Shown here: positions 53,054 to 62,804 of the stretch, in pieces | Layout of the letters: every line of letters starts with the position of its first letter | How positions within the stretch are numbered: the stretch's first letter is position 1 | Assembly: GCA_965197675.1 (NCBI GenBank) | Contig: OZ240221.1 | Location: 1,240,001 to 1,304,000, forward strand | Reading direction: 5' to 3' | Length of the DNA: 64,000 bases | Origin: G965197675 sp965197675 | GTDB taxonomy: Bacteria > Chloroflexota > Dehalococcoidia > Plut-88900 | Made by a program: the position numbers and the translations under genes | Notes under the pieces: generated by a model | What the model saw: the letters and a program-made list of their open reading frames with translations, nothing else | Databases searched by the model: none | What the model was told of the DNA's origin: nothing

Positions 53054-54724
53054 TTGTCCGAGAGAATCTTCATAGCTGTAGCCTGGCCCTATGCTAATGG
53101 ATCCCTGCATTTAGGCCACATAGCTGGAGCTTACCTTCCCGCAGACATATTCGCCCGCTACCATCGAGCTAAGGGCAACGACGTACTCATGGTCTCCGGC
53201 AGCGATCAGCACGGCACTCCTATAACCCTGAGAGCCGAACAGGAGGGCATCTCTCCCCAAGACGTGGTGGACAAGTTCCATGCTTCGTTCCTCGATTCAT
53301 GGGAAAGGATGGGAATAACCTGGGACCTGTTCACAACAACTGGAACGGACAACCACAGGGAAGTGGTCCACGACATCTTCAACGTTCTCCTCTCTAAGGG
53401 CTATATCTACAAGGGGACCATGTCCCTGCCATACTGCCACACGTGCAGTAGATTCCTTCCCGATAGATATGTAGAAGGCACCTGTCCCCATTGCAGCTAT
53501 GAATCGGCTAGAGGAGACCAGTGCGAGAACTGTGGTAAGCCTCTAAACCCCACGGAGTTGAGCGACCTCCGGTGCCGCATCTCTGGCGATACGCCGGTAA
53601 TAAAGGACTCGGAGCACTATTTTCTGCGCCTCAAGGCCTTCGAAGATACTCTACTCTCCTGGATGGAGACACGGACTCACTGGCGGCCTAACGTACATAA
53701 CTTTACCCGTCAACTCCTACGAGACGGATTGAAGGACAGGGCGATCACTAGAGATATTAGCTGGGGAGTGCCCGTGCCCCAGCCAGGCTTCGAGGACAAG
53801 CGCATATACGTATGGTTCGAAGCGGTTATAGGCTACCTATCGGCCAGCGTAGAATGGGCAAAGAACAGGGGAGAGCCCGAAAAGTGGAGAGACTTCTGGA
53901 GCGATGATGTAAAGCCTTATTATTTCATAGGCAAGGATAACATTCCCTTTCATACAATCATTTGGCCGGCCATACTATCGGGATATGGCGACCGGGCCCT
54001 GCCCTATGATGTACCCGCAAATGAGTTTCTAACTATAGAGGGTAGACAGCTATCTACCAGCCGCAATTGGGCGATTTGGGTGCCCGACTATCTCGATACC
54101 TACCATCCTGATCCACTACGCTATTACCTCTCGGTCAAGATGCCCGATACTTCCGACTCAGATTTCTCGTGGCAGGAGTTCGTTCAGCGTAACAACGGTG
54201 AGTTGGTGGCCACCTACGGCAACCTGGTCCACAGGGTCTTGACCATCACTTATCGCAATTTCGACGGGAAAGTGCCAGAGCCCGGTGACCTAGACACTTC
54301 CACTAAACAGCTCTTGGCAAAGATGGAGACAGCTTTCCAGTCAACAGATGAACTTCTCCACCGCTGCAAGTTCAAGGAGGCCGTCAGGGAGGCCATGACG
54401 TTGGCCCAAGAAGCTAACCGCTACCTGGACATGAAGGCGCCTTGGCAGCAGGTAAAAGAAGACAGGGTAGGAGCGTCTACCACGTTATGGTGTAGCCTTT
54501 CCGTCATATCCGCCCTTAAAACCATGATGTATCCCTTCATACCCTTTAGCTCCAAACGACTTCATCGATTACTGGGCTTTGGGGAACTTGATGAGTCCAA
54601 CGAGTGGCATTTGACTACTCCTACGCCGAGGGAAAAGCTACTGGAGCCCGAGATCCTTTTCCAGAAGATGGAGGATTCAATAGCAGAGGTAGAGACAGCC
54701 AAGCTAGGTGGAATATCTTCTTGA
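53054..54724 (+). CDS. metG: Methionyl-tRNA synthetase
   Basis: A 556-residue class Ia synthetase that charges tRNA-Met. AWPYANGSLHLGH (HIGH motif) near residue 20; a four-Cys zinc knuckle (CHTCSRF...CPHCSYE...CENCGKPL) between 118 and 163; the KMSKS loop is replaced by LSTSR at 333-337, a variant known from some MetRS groups. It ends at the anticodon-binding domain without the C-terminal tRNA-binding (EMAP) extension. Start TTG 53054. Followed after 16 bases by the prenyl synthase gene. Confidence 0.97.
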   Translation: MSERIFIAVAWPYANGSLHLGHIAGAYLPADIFARYHRAKGNDVLMVSGSDQHGTPITLRAEQEGISPQDVVDKFHASFLDSWERMGITWDLFTTTGTDNHREVVHDIFNVLLSKGYIYKGTMSLPYCHTCSRFLPDRYVEGTCPHCSYESARGDQCENCGKPLNPTELSDLRCRISGDTPVIKDSEHYFLRLKAFEDTLLSWMETRTHWRPNVHNFTRQLLRDGLKDRAITRDISWGVPVPQPGFEDKRIYVWFEAVIGYLSASVEWAKNRGEPEKWRDFWSDDVKPYYFIGKDNIPFHTIIWPAILSGYGDRALPYDVPANEFLTIEGRQLSTSRNWAIWVPDYLDTYHPDPLRYYLSVKMPDTSDSDFSWQEFVQRNNGELVATYGNLVHRVLTITYRNFDGKVPEPGDLDTSTKQLLAKMETAFQSTDELLHRCKFKEAVREAMTLAQEANRYLDMKAPWQQVKEDRVGASTTLWCSLSVISALKTMMYPFIPFSSKRLHRLLGFGELDESNEWHLTTPTPREKLLEPEILFQKMEDSIAEVETAKLGGISS

Positions 54725-54740
54725 GTAGAATGTTACCCTG

Positions 54741-55715
54741 ATGAGTATGGCACCCGTCATACCGCTGTATAAACCGATAAAGGAAGAGCTACTTCTTGTC
54801 CAGCAGGAGTTGGAGTCAGCAAATAAGGTCGACTTTCCAGACTTGGGCGAGATGCTGGGTTACATCCTAGACGGTGGAGGAAAGGCCACCAGGCCGGGCA
54901 TAACCATCCTGACTTCCAAATTCTACCCCCATGAACAACGATTGCCCATACTCATGGCCTCCGCCGTTGAAATGCTCCATATTGCTACCCTTATCCACGA
55001 CGACACCATCGACAAAGCGGAGATACGCAGAGGAAGACCCACTATCAGCAGCAGATGGGATGATAACACGGCTGTGTTGCTGGGCGATTACGTCTTCGCC
55101 AAGTCAGCTACCCTGGTTTGTGCCACACAGAACATCCGAGTAATTAGGCTATTTTCCGAGACCATTATGGACCTGTCAAGCGGTGAGCTTAGAGAGCGGT
55201 TTGGTGCCTACGATTGGACTCTAGACAGGGAGCAGTACTGGCAGAGAATATATCAAAAGACGGCCTCCTTATTCTCAACGGCGGCACAGAGTGGGGCTAT
55301 TTTGAGCGGTGCCCCCGAGTCTGTCGTCGAGACCTTTCGTAGCTACGGCAATAGCCTGGGAATGGCGTTTCAGATTGTCGATGACGTACTGGATTTCCAG
55401 GGAACTGAGTCGGAGGTGGGAAAACCCGTCGGAAGTGATCTCGTTCAGGGGGTTCTGACCCTTCCATCAATCCTCTTGAAAGAGCGGTATCCAAATGACG
55501 CTCCGGTTAAGGAGCTTTTCCAGGAGCCGCACAATAAGGACCATCTGGATAGGGTGGTGGAAATGATCCACAGCTCATCGGTAATCGACGACTCTTTGGG
55601 GATCGCGACCGACTACTGCAACCAGGCCAGGAACGCGCTTGAGACGCTGCCCGTCAGCATATACCGGGATTCTCTTATGGAGCTACCTTCCTACGTTCTA
55701 GAGCGGAAAAGATAG
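54741..55715 (+). CDS. Trans polyprenyl diphosphate synthase
   Basis: A 324-residue isoprenoid chain elongation enzyme. First Asp-rich motif LIHDDTIDKAEIRRGRPT near residue 85, GDYVFAKS, and second motif IVDDVLDF near residue 213 bind the Mg-diphosphate. Length and motif spacing fit the medium/long-chain synthases that make the quinone side chain, which agrees with the menG/ubiE gene at the window's end. Chain length is not predictable. Probably in an operon with metG. Confidence 0.94.
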   Translation: MSMAPVIPLYKPIKEELLLVQQELESANKVDFPDLGEMLGYILDGGGKATRPGITILTSKFYPHEQRLPILMASAVEMLHIATLIHDDTIDKAEIRRGRPTISSRWDDNTAVLLGDYVFAKSATLVCATQNIRVIRLFSETIMDLSSGELRERFGAYDWTLDREQYWQRIYQKTASLFSTAAQSGAILSGAPESVVETFRSYGNSLGMAFQIVDDVLDFQGTESEVGKPVGSDLVQGVLTLPSILLKERYPNDAPVKELFQEPHNKDHLDRVVEMIHSSSVIDDSLGIATDYCNQARNALETLPVSIYRDSLMELPSYVLERKR

Positions 55716-55822
55716 ACCTGGATTTCTGACAAGCTACCTACTGTTACTATCTGGCGTGTCTCTCCTCTGATGCAGCTCAACGTCCGCTGATACCTGTCGT
55801 TGCTTCTCCACTTAAGGTAAAG

Positions 55823-57583
55823 TTGGATAAGAACGACCCGGTCGGCGGGTGTATTAAATTCTTGCACTTACCCTGCGCGGCGTCATGCCACATGGACTCT
55901 CTGCACTCATCTAAAGAATCGTTAAAAAGTTCCGCAGCCAAGGCCGACCCCCAGGTCGAGTCGGTTCAATCTGTAGGACCAGGTCGAGTTCGGATCGTGA
56001 TCATTCTGGCAGGGACCATGATGAGCCTGCTGCTGGCCGCCCTCGACATGACCATCGTAGCCACCGCACTACCCAGGATAGTCGCAGACCTGGGTGGCCT
56101 CGGGCAGATTTCCTGGGTCGTGACGGCATACCTAATTATGTCCACTACCCTGGTTCCTATTGTGGGCCGGGTCTCAGATATTTATGGACGGAAGCCTACT
56201 TTTATAGTCGGAATCGTGATCTTCTTGGTGGGCTCCATATTGAGTGGAGCCTCCCAAAACATGGTGCAACTGATCGTGTCCCGAGGGATACAAGGTGGTG
56301 GTGCCGGATTCCTGTTAGCCAACACCTTTACCGTCATCGGGGAGATATTTCCACCTGCGGAACGAGGGAAATGGCAGGGATTAATAGGTGGTGTCTTCGG
56401 GATAGCCAGCATTGCCGGCCCATTACTGGGCGGCTACCTCACTGATAGCCTCAGTTGGCGCTGGATATTCTATGTGAACCTGCCTGTTGGAATAGTTGCC
56501 TTACTGGCTTTGATAGCAGCCATGCCATCTTTGGGGGCGAGGAGGGATTCTCGAAGTGTAGACTACCAAGGGGCGGCAGCCTTAATCCTGACACTGATCC
56601 CGTTGCTCTTGGCACTCTCCTTAGCCAATGACACCTATTCGTGGACATCCCTTCAGGTAGTTGGTCTATTCGCCTTCTCCGCTGTCATGCTGGGTGTGTT
56701 TCTTCTCAGCCAGACGAGAGCCTCCGAGCCTATCCTACCCATAGCGATGTTCAAGAACCCCATATTCGTCGTTATAGCTAGCGCATCTTTCCTGACTGGC
56801 ATGGGAATGGTCGGCTCTATTCTTTTCATTCCTCTCTTTGTGCAGGGGGTGAGTGGCAGCTCAGCGACCAACTCTGGGTTGGTGCTGATGCCAATGATGA
56901 TCTCCTCTGTGATCTCAAGTGCATTGGCGGGGCAGCTAATATCTAGGTGGAGTCATTACAGGATCATCGCAGTATCAGGAGCAATGGTGATGACCCTTGG
57001 AATGGCTCTTTTGGCTCTTATAGATGTCAATACCAGCAATGCCCAGGTTGCCATAAACATATCGTTGGTAGGTGCTGGGCTGGGTGTCACCTTTCCCCTC
57101 TTCACCATCGTAGTCCAGAACGCCTTTCCCTACGGGCTTATGGGCCTGGTTACGGCCTCCGTCCAGTTCTTTCGGAGCGTCGGCGGGTCTCTGGGAGTAG
57201 CCATCATGGGCTCCAGCTTAGCTTTACGAATGTCCAGCAATCTCCTGTCCCGGCTACCTGAAGATGCTAAGGAAGCCCTCGGCCCCCAACACTTGGATGA
57301 GCTCCAGGAGGCCAATGCGTTGATCAACCCGGACGCCCTGTCGCGACTTGAGGAGCAGTTAGCAGGCGTGGGTGACGGTGGTGACGACGCTTTGCAGGCG
57401 GTTCTGGACACTATGAAAGAAGCGTTGGCCAGCTCTCTAAACGACGTTTTTGTAATGGCAGCAGCGCTGGTGAGCGTGACCATCGTGATTCTGATGTTTC
57501 TGAGAGAGATACCCCTCAGGAAGTCCCATGATATTCCAGTACCACCACCTTCAACTTCGACTCCGCCGTCCGATGATGAGTAA
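55823..57583 (+). CDS. DHA2-family MFS multidrug efflux pump
   Basis: A 586-residue 14-helix drug:proton antiporter of the EmrB/QacA type. LDMTIVATALPRIVADLGG at helix 1 and the motif-A loop GRVSDIYGRKP are clear, and the C-terminus has a Pro/Ser-rich tail. Start uncertain: TTG 55823 has TAAGGTAAAG upstream, ATG 55892 has none; the first 24 residues look unlike the family. No regulator gene adjacent. Converges with the hflC gene. Confidence 0.92.
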   Translation: MDKNDPVGGCIKFLHLPCAASCHMDSLHSSKESLKSSAAKADPQVESVQSVGPGRVRIVIILAGTMMSLLLAALDMTIVATALPRIVADLGGLGQISWVVTAYLIMSTTLVPIVGRVSDIYGRKPTFIVGIVIFLVGSILSGASQNMVQLIVSRGIQGGGAGFLLANTFTVIGEIFPPAERGKWQGLIGGVFGIASIAGPLLGGYLTDSLSWRWIFYVNLPVGIVALLALIAAMPSLGARRDSRSVDYQGAAALILTLIPLLLALSLANDTYSWTSLQVVGLFAFSAVMLGVFLLSQTRASEPILPIAMFKNPIFVVIASASFLTGMGMVGSILFIPLFVQGVSGSSATNSGLVLMPMMISSVISSALAGQLISRWSHYRIIAVSGAMVMTLGMALLALIDVNTSNAQVAINISLVGAGLGVTFPLFTIVVQNAFPYGLMGLVTASVQFFRSVGGSLGVAIMGSSLALRMSSNLLSRLPEDAKEALGPQHLDELQEANALINPDALSRLEEQLAGVGDGGDDALQAVLDTMKEALASSLNDVFVMAAALVSVTIVILMFLREIPLRKSHDIPVPPPSTSTPPSDDE

Positions 57584-57676
57584 TATCTTTGTGTGCAGGC
57601 TGTGGTCAGGGATTGACAGTTTATAGTTGCATCGGTGATTAGAAGACGGCAACTGTTCGTATGGTTCAATGAAATG

Positions 57677-57707
57677 AGAAGGGCCCCGAGTTACTCGGGG
57701 CCCTTCT
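57677..57707. terminator. Bidirectional terminator hairpin between convergent genes
   Basis: Perfect 14-bp stem (57677-57690 with 57694-57707) around a TTA loop, between the MFS pump and hflC. T-rich tails are weak on both sides, but the stem is very stable and its position fits. Confidence 0.7.
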
Positions 57708-57733
57708 AGCGGTCAGCTCATCTACAGAGTGGA

Positions 57734-59074
57734 TTAGGGTGCGAAGTTAATCTCTATGGCTAGCAGTTTCAGGTCCGGTTTCCGTCTGGTTATGACGGCT
57801 ACTTCTCTACCTAATACCATATCCTCGGTAATCTCGCTGGGAGGTACACCCAAAAAGTTCGGATCACCTACAATCTGAGTAGAGTCATCGGCTGAAATGG
57901 GATCCTCCAGAGCTATATTGACTCCGGCGACAGTCCAGATAACCTCTACGGTGGTCAGGCCCGCCTCAAACTCGGATGTCACGTCAACTCCTGTAATCGG
58001 TCCAGCTATGTCCTGAACGAAGCCACTTTGCCGTTCACAGCCTAGAATGAGGCTGGTAATCGCTGCGGGACCGAATATCTCACCTACCGGTGGTTCGTCT
58101 CTTGTGTCGATGGCGCCACCGGATGCGGGATCGCCTCCTCCAAGAACAGAAGGGTATCCGAATGGGAACTCTCCATTAAGGACGCCGGCGGGATCGCTCA
58201 GGTATCGGAACAGCTCGGAACTGGCGTTAAGTACCAGTGTATCCTGACCTCCCAGGGCCTGGGAGTAGGACTCCAGGCTCCGTTGGAAGCTGAAGAATTC
58301 GGGGTCTCTGTTGAATGCGGCAGCGAAGATGGTAACTGCAACCGATTCACCACAGCCTTTGATGATGTCCGCATCCCTCTGAGCGTTGGCTAGGGTAATA
58401 GTCTTTGTTCGCTCAGCGTCAGCCCGAATCTTGAAGTCAAGCTCGGCCCCTTGCGCTCGGAAGAGAGACGCTTCTCGTTGACGTTCGGCGTTCATTCTTT
58501 GGAAAATACTCTGTTGAATCGTGTCGGTAAAGTCGGCTCGCTTAATGCGGACGTCGATAATCTCGACTCCAATGTCCCGAGCGCTTTCCCTGGACGCTTC
58601 GGTGACAGCCTGCACGATGGTGGGTTCACCATCTATAAACCCAGCTTGTCGCTGAGTGAGAATGATGTCCGATTGATTGGACAGGGCTGTGTGCTTCTTA
58701 AGCTCACCTTGGATGATGTCACTCAGCCTCGGGTCTGCTCCCGCTTCGTCCCGGACTGTTTCGAAGAACTTCTTGGGGTCTACAATCTTGTAGCGAGCAT
58801 AGGCGTCTATGATCAGCTGCTTCTTGTCGAGTGTAATCAGCGGTTCGGGTGGGGCGTCGAAACGAAGCAGTCTCTTGTCGTACTTAGTGACCTCTTCGAT
58901 GAAGGGGATCTTAACGTTCAGACCTGGTGTTTGCGTCGACCTATTGAAATCTCCGAAGCGGAGCACCAGGGCTTGATCCGTCTCATCGACTATGTAAAAG
59001 AACTGAGGGATTATAATAACCGCTAGTAACACCACTACGATTAGTGCTATTACCACTTTGAGCCCTCTTGGCAT
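57734..59074 (-). CDS. hflC: HflC-like SPFH protein with C-terminal extension
   Basis: A 446-residue HflC-type prohibitin homologue: N-terminal membrane helix, SPFH domain, coiled helix (RMNAERQREASLFRAQGAEL) and the usual close (RSLESYSQAL...ASSELFRYL) near residue 295. About 140 further residues follow, including a VGEIFGPAAIT block and a beta-rich stretch, where standard HflC ends. With HflK it forms the large cage that sequesters FtsH protease. Directly downstream of hflK (38 bases). Confidence 0.92.
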   Translation of the reverse strand: MPRGLKVVIALIVVVLLAVIIIPQFFYIVDETDQALVLRFGDFNRSTQTPGLNVKIPFIEEVTKYDKRLLRFDAPPEPLITLDKKQLIIDAYARYKIVDPKKFFETVRDEAGADPRLSDIIQGELKKHTALSNQSDIILTQRQAGFIDGEPTIVQAVTEASRESARDIGVEIIDVRIKRADFTDTIQQSIFQRMNAERQREASLFRAQGAELDFKIRADAERTKTITLANAQRDADIIKGCGESVAVTIFAAAFNRDPEFFSFQRSLESYSQALGGQDTLVLNASSELFRYLSDPAGVLNGEFPFGYPSVLGGGDPASGGAIDTRDEPPVGEIFGPAAITSLILGCERQSGFVQDIAGPITGVDVTSEFEAGLTTVEVIWTVAGVNIALEDPISADDSTQIVGDPNFLGVPPSEITEDMVLGREVAVITRRKPDLKLLAIEINFAP

Positions 59075-59112
59075 TTGATTATGCTCCTATTGTTAGCTTT
59101 TGTTGCGTGTAT

Positions 59113-60243
59113 CTACTGCCCTTGTGAGGCGGCAGCCGCCTCCTGCTGGCTGGTGGTAGCATTGCCATCTCCCAAGGTAAGGATGGGCAGGAGATCCTGG
59201 CCAGTATCTGAGCTGAGCACGAACTCTCGCGTCTCGTTGAGAATCATCTCGATTGTCTCGTAGTAGAGACGTTGACGAGTCACCAGCGGCGCTTTTCGAT
59301 ACTCCAGCAGAATTGCTTCGAATTTGGCAGCCTTACCGAAGGCATCGTTTATTCGCTGCCTCTGCAAAGCCTCTGCATCCAGTATGATCTTCTCCGCTTC
59401 ACCCCTGGCCTTCGGGATTATGTCGTTTTGGAAGGCTTCTGCTTGGTTAATCAATCTAACCCTGTCCTCTTTGGCCGCTACCACGTCGTCGAAGGCGGCC
59501 TGGACTTGACTGGGCGGGTCAACGGACTGGATCTGCACACGGACTATCTCCAGCCCCGTTCCATAGAGGATCATCAGATCCTCTAAGATCACTTCGACAT
59601 CCGACTCGATTGGGCCTCGCTCCTCAGTTAGGACTTCGTCCAGGTTGCTGGCGCCTACCACTGTTCTTAGGGCGGTCTCAGCGGCATCCCTCAAGGTGAC
59701 CTGATCCGGCGCCCCCTGTGGATCGAAAACGTTGAACAGGAATGCTGAAGCCCCATGATTCCTGTAAGGCACGAGGGCGTTAGCCTCTCCCTCTGTAGAG
59801 CCGATAATCCCCGGCTTAATCCTAGCCTGGACAGCCATCTTTACGTCTACCAGGTTCTCGTCACCAGTTAGCATTAGAGATTCCACTGGAAGCGGGCTGA
59901 TGGTAGCTGGAGGGCCTGGATCGACTATTCGGAATCCTACCTCAAGACGACGGATCTCCTCCACCCTCACTTTGTCCACCGTTTCTATAGGACCAGGCCA
60001 GTGCCAGTGGAGACCTGGGTCAGCCACTGCCACCTGTCTGCCAAAACGGCGGACTACGCCGACCTCGCCTGTGTCCACCTGGTATATACCAGTGGCAAGC
60101 CAGATTATCACCACGAGTCCAACTATCAGCAGAACAATAATGCCTCCGAGTCCTCTAAATCGACGAGTTAAATTTCTGGCAGTGGGACCGAAGGCGTCGA
60201 TTACCCTCTCGAAATCGCTGCCACCAGTGGGTCTTCGGGCCAT
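59113..60243 (-). CDS. hflK: HflK-like SPFH protein
   Basis: A 376-residue HflK-type protein: a single membrane helix near residue 40 (IVLLIVGLVVIIWLATGIYQ), VGVVRRFGR entering the SPFH domain, VQIQSVDPPSQVQAAFDDVV and the coiled segment with AEKIILDAEALQRQRI. Partner of HflC in modulating FtsH-dependent membrane protein turnover. Between the DUF1232 gene (22 bases upstream) and hflC, in one operon. Confidence 0.94.
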   Translation of the reverse strand: MARRPTGGSDFERVIDAFGPTARNLTRRFRGLGGIIVLLIVGLVVIIWLATGIYQVDTGEVGVVRRFGRQVAVADPGLHWHWPGPIETVDKVRVEEIRRLEVGFRIVDPGPPATISPLPVESLMLTGDENLVDVKMAVQARIKPGIIGSTEGEANALVPYRNHGASAFLFNVFDPQGAPDQVTLRDAAETALRTVVGASNLDEVLTEERGPIESDVEVILEDLMILYGTGLEIVRVQIQSVDPPSQVQAAFDDVVAAKEDRVRLINQAEAFQNDIIPKARGEAEKIILDAEALQRQRINDAFGKAAKFEAILLEYRKAPLVTRQRLYYETIEMILNETREFVLSSDTGQDLLPILTLGDGNATTSQQEAAAASQGQ

Positions 60244-60265
60244 TCTTTACTCTCCTGGCTCTTGA

Positions 60266-60637
60266 CTAAGCGTTGCTTTCAGCATCACTGTTTCTCCGTG
60301 TCGTCGTATCTTGCGGCTCCTCATTGTGCAGTACTTGATATTCCGCGTCTGTGATTCCTTCTTGCTCAGCTACCCGGGTACCCCAGATGGCCTCTCTGTG
60401 CTCGCCGACGATCTGAGGAGGAGATAGCCTTATGAAAAGAATCACCGCCAAGGTTAACACTATGAGATCGTCAAATCTACCAACCAAAGGTATGAAGTCT
60501 CGCACCAAGTCGAAGGGGAGCGCCAGATAGGAAACGGAGACGGGGATGAAAACCTTTAGGATGGTTGGCACTCTTCTATCCCACAGCAAGCGCCAAACCA
60601 ACCTGAAATTTCTGACGATGTCGATGATCTTTCGCAT
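60266..60637 (-). CDS. DUF1232 (YkvA-like) membrane protein
   Basis: A 123-residue small membrane protein. DUF1232 core KVFIPVSVSYLALPFDLVRD followed by FIPLVGRFDDLIVLTLAVIL covers residues 28-68, the last part a membrane helix; the C-terminal 45 residues are acidic and polar. Function unknown. First gene of the hflK-hflC operon, with a well-placed promoter immediately upstream. Confidence 0.92.
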   Translation of the reverse strand: MRKIIDIVRNFRLVWRLLWDRRVPTILKVFIPVSVSYLALPFDLVRDFIPLVGRFDDLIVLTLAVILFIRLSPPQIVGEHREAIWGTRVAEQEGITDAEYQVLHNEEPQDTTTRRNSDAESNA

Positions 60638-60650
60638 TCAATTGCCGTCA

Positions 60651-60679
60651 ATTATCGCATGGGAGTTGGAATATAGCAA
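60651..60679 (-). promoter_or_regulatory. Promoter for the DUF1232-hflK-hflC operon
   Basis: On the minus strand TTGCTA (60679-60674), 17-base spacer, GATAAT (60656-60651). The start point near 60644 leaves only about six bases before the ATG at 60637, so the transcript would be almost leaderless. Confidence 0.6.
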
Positions 60680-60904
60680 GATATTCCCAGTGCTAGTTTA
60701 GAAAACGGATGAGATGCCGGAAGGATAGTGCGGTACATTGGGATTTCTTGAATGTCTTCTACACTCTTCTCAGATGCGTATCGGTTGCAAGTGGATGGAT
60801 GACTATAAAAGCTAACTTCACTAATTCCTAGTTACATCTTCTGCTTAGCGTCCATAATCATATAGCTGGTACGGATGGGTTTGTCAACCCGCAAATCCAC
60901 GTCA

Positions 60905-60933
60905 TTGACTACTAGATAAGCATGTATTAGAGT
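60905..60933 (+). promoter_or_regulatory. Promoter for acetyl-CoA synthetase
   Basis: TTGACT (60905-60910), 17-base spacer, TAGAGT (60928-60933). The start point near 60940 is about 50 bases before ATG 60989. Confidence 0.55.
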
Positions 60934-60988
60934 TGAAGCGTTCTCAGACTTGCAGACTGGACGATACTCCACTTTATGGGAGCGTGAT

Positions 60989-62734
60989 ATGGACTACCAG
61001 GTTGTGAGCAAACCCAAACCCGAAGACATGGAGATAAAGCCCAATATCTCCGACTACGCTGCCTTGCGGGAGGATTTCACCTGGGATCAGATAATGAGCG
61101 AGTTGGACGGCCTGGAGGGTGGAGGCCTAAATCTAGCCTATGAGGCTATAGATAGACACGTCAAAGCAGACAAGAAAAAGATAGCTATGTATTGGGAAGG
61201 AGCGAAAGGAGAGAAGGAGAAATACACCTTCGGGGAATTCAGGGTTCAGTCTAACAAGTTCGCTAATGTGCTTCAGGGCCTGGGGGTTGAAAAGGGCGAG
61301 AGGGTGTTCATCTTCATGGAGCGCATCCCTGAGCTGTATTTCGCCTTCTTCGGCATTCTCAAAGCTGGGGCCATCTCAGGCCCTCTCTTCTCCGCCTTCG
61401 GGCCCGATCCTGTCAAAGATCGAATGCTGGATAGCGGCGCTAAGGTGCTTCTGACCACCCCGGGTCTACGTGCCAAGATAGCTAGCATACTGGGAGACTT
61501 GCCAGACCTGAAGCACGTTATCGTTGTGAACAAGAACAAACGCCATGAGGAACCTCTACAGCCCGGCGACATTAGCTATGAGGAAGCTATGTCCAAGGCT
61601 TCGAAAGACTTCGATATTGTGCGTACCACGGAGGATGACTTTTCGATAATGCACTATACATCGGGCACCACTGGAAAGCCCAAGGGGGCAGCACACGTCC
61701 ACAAGGCGGCATACCAGCACTACGCCACCGGTAAATGGGCCTTAGACTTGCACAAGGACGATATCTATTGGTGCACGGCAGACCCTGGATGGGTCACCGG
61801 GACGTCCTATGGAATGTCGGCTCCGTGGACCAACGGCGTTACTCAGGTTATTTACGAGGGGGGATTCGGGGCAGCGGCCTGGTACAAGGTTATAGAGAAG
61901 TACAAGGTGACCGTCTGGTACACTGCTCCGACTGCCATCCGTATGCTGATGAAGGCTGGCGAGCAGGTAGCCAAGCAGCATGACCTGAGCAGCCTCAGAT
62001 ACATCTGCAGCGTAGGTGAGCCACTGAACCCGGAGGCTATAACCTGGGCTCTCAGCGCCTTCGACATGCCGATACACGATAACTGGTGGCAAACAGAGAC
62101 TGGTGCCATCCTCATAGCCAACTATCCTGTTCAGGACATACGGCTCGGCTCTATGGGAAGACCCATCCCGGGGATTGAGGCGGGTATTATTGATGACGAC
62201 TACAACGAAGTATCTCCTGGAGAGGAGGGCAACCTTGCCATAAAGGCTGGTTGGCCCTCCATGTTCCGCACTTATTGGAAGAACGAGGAGCTGTACAACT
62301 CCCGCTTTCAGAAAGGCTGGTACATCACAGGGGATCGCGCGCGCGGGGACGAGGATGGCTATTTCTGGTTCGTGGGAAGGGCAGACGACGTGATCAACAC
62401 GGCTGGCCACCTGGTTGGGCCTTTCGAGGTGGAGAGTGCTCTGATCGAACATCCAGCGGTAGCTGAGGCCGGCGTAATTGGTAAACCGGACCCCATCGCC
62501 ATGGAGGTGGTCAAGGCCTTCGTGTCACTGAAAGATGGCTATACCCCTTCCGATCAGCTGAGGCGAGAGCTATTCCAATTCTCTCGAAAGAAGCTGGCCG
62601 CTGCCGTCGCACCGAGAGATATCGACTTTATCGACTCTCTGCCAAAGACTCGGAGCGGGAAGATCATGCGTCGCCTACTGAAAGCCCGGGAGATGGGCCT
62701 ACCAGAGGGGGATACCTCCACCCTGGAGGACTAG
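60989..62734 (+). CDS. acs: Acetyl-CoA synthetase (AMP-forming)
   Basis: A 581-residue adenylate-forming ligase converting acetate (or propionate) and ATP to acyl-CoA. P-loop TSGTTGKPKG from residue 225, WWQTETG acid-binding/adenylate motif near 370, DRARGDEDGYFWFVGRADD hinge and K558 in PKTRSGKIMRR, the Lys that is acetylated in regulated enzymes. ATG 60989 with GGGA upstream; an in-frame CTG/TTG-type extension to 60950 is rejected. Slightly shorter than E. coli Acs (about 650), as in the AcsA group of Gram-positives. Confidence 0.93.
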   Translation: MDYQVVSKPKPEDMEIKPNISDYAALREDFTWDQIMSELDGLEGGGLNLAYEAIDRHVKADKKKIAMYWEGAKGEKEKYTFGEFRVQSNKFANVLQGLGVEKGERVFIFMERIPELYFAFFGILKAGAISGPLFSAFGPDPVKDRMLDSGAKVLLTTPGLRAKIASILGDLPDLKHVIVVNKNKRHEEPLQPGDISYEEAMSKASKDFDIVRTTEDDFSIMHYTSGTTGKPKGAAHVHKAAYQHYATGKWALDLHKDDIYWCTADPGWVTGTSYGMSAPWTNGVTQVIYEGGFGAAAWYKVIEKYKVTVWYTAPTAIRMLMKAGEQVAKQHDLSSLRYICSVGEPLNPEAITWALSAFDMPIHDNWWQTETGAILIANYPVQDIRLGSMGRPIPGIEAGIIDDDYNEVSPGEEGNLAIKAGWPSMFRTYWKNEELYNSRFQKGWYITGDRARGDEDGYFWFVGRADDVINTAGHLVGPFEVESALIEHPAVAEAGVIGKPDPIAMEVVKAFVSLKDGYTPSDQLRRELFQFSRKKLAAAVAPRDIDFIDSLPKTRSGKIMRRLLKAREMGLPEGDTSTLED

Positions 62735-62804
62735 CCTCCACTGCTCGTGGACTGCGGTGAAGGCCTATAGGTGTCTCTCATCATCCTGAGCGTTGGATTA
62801 GGAC

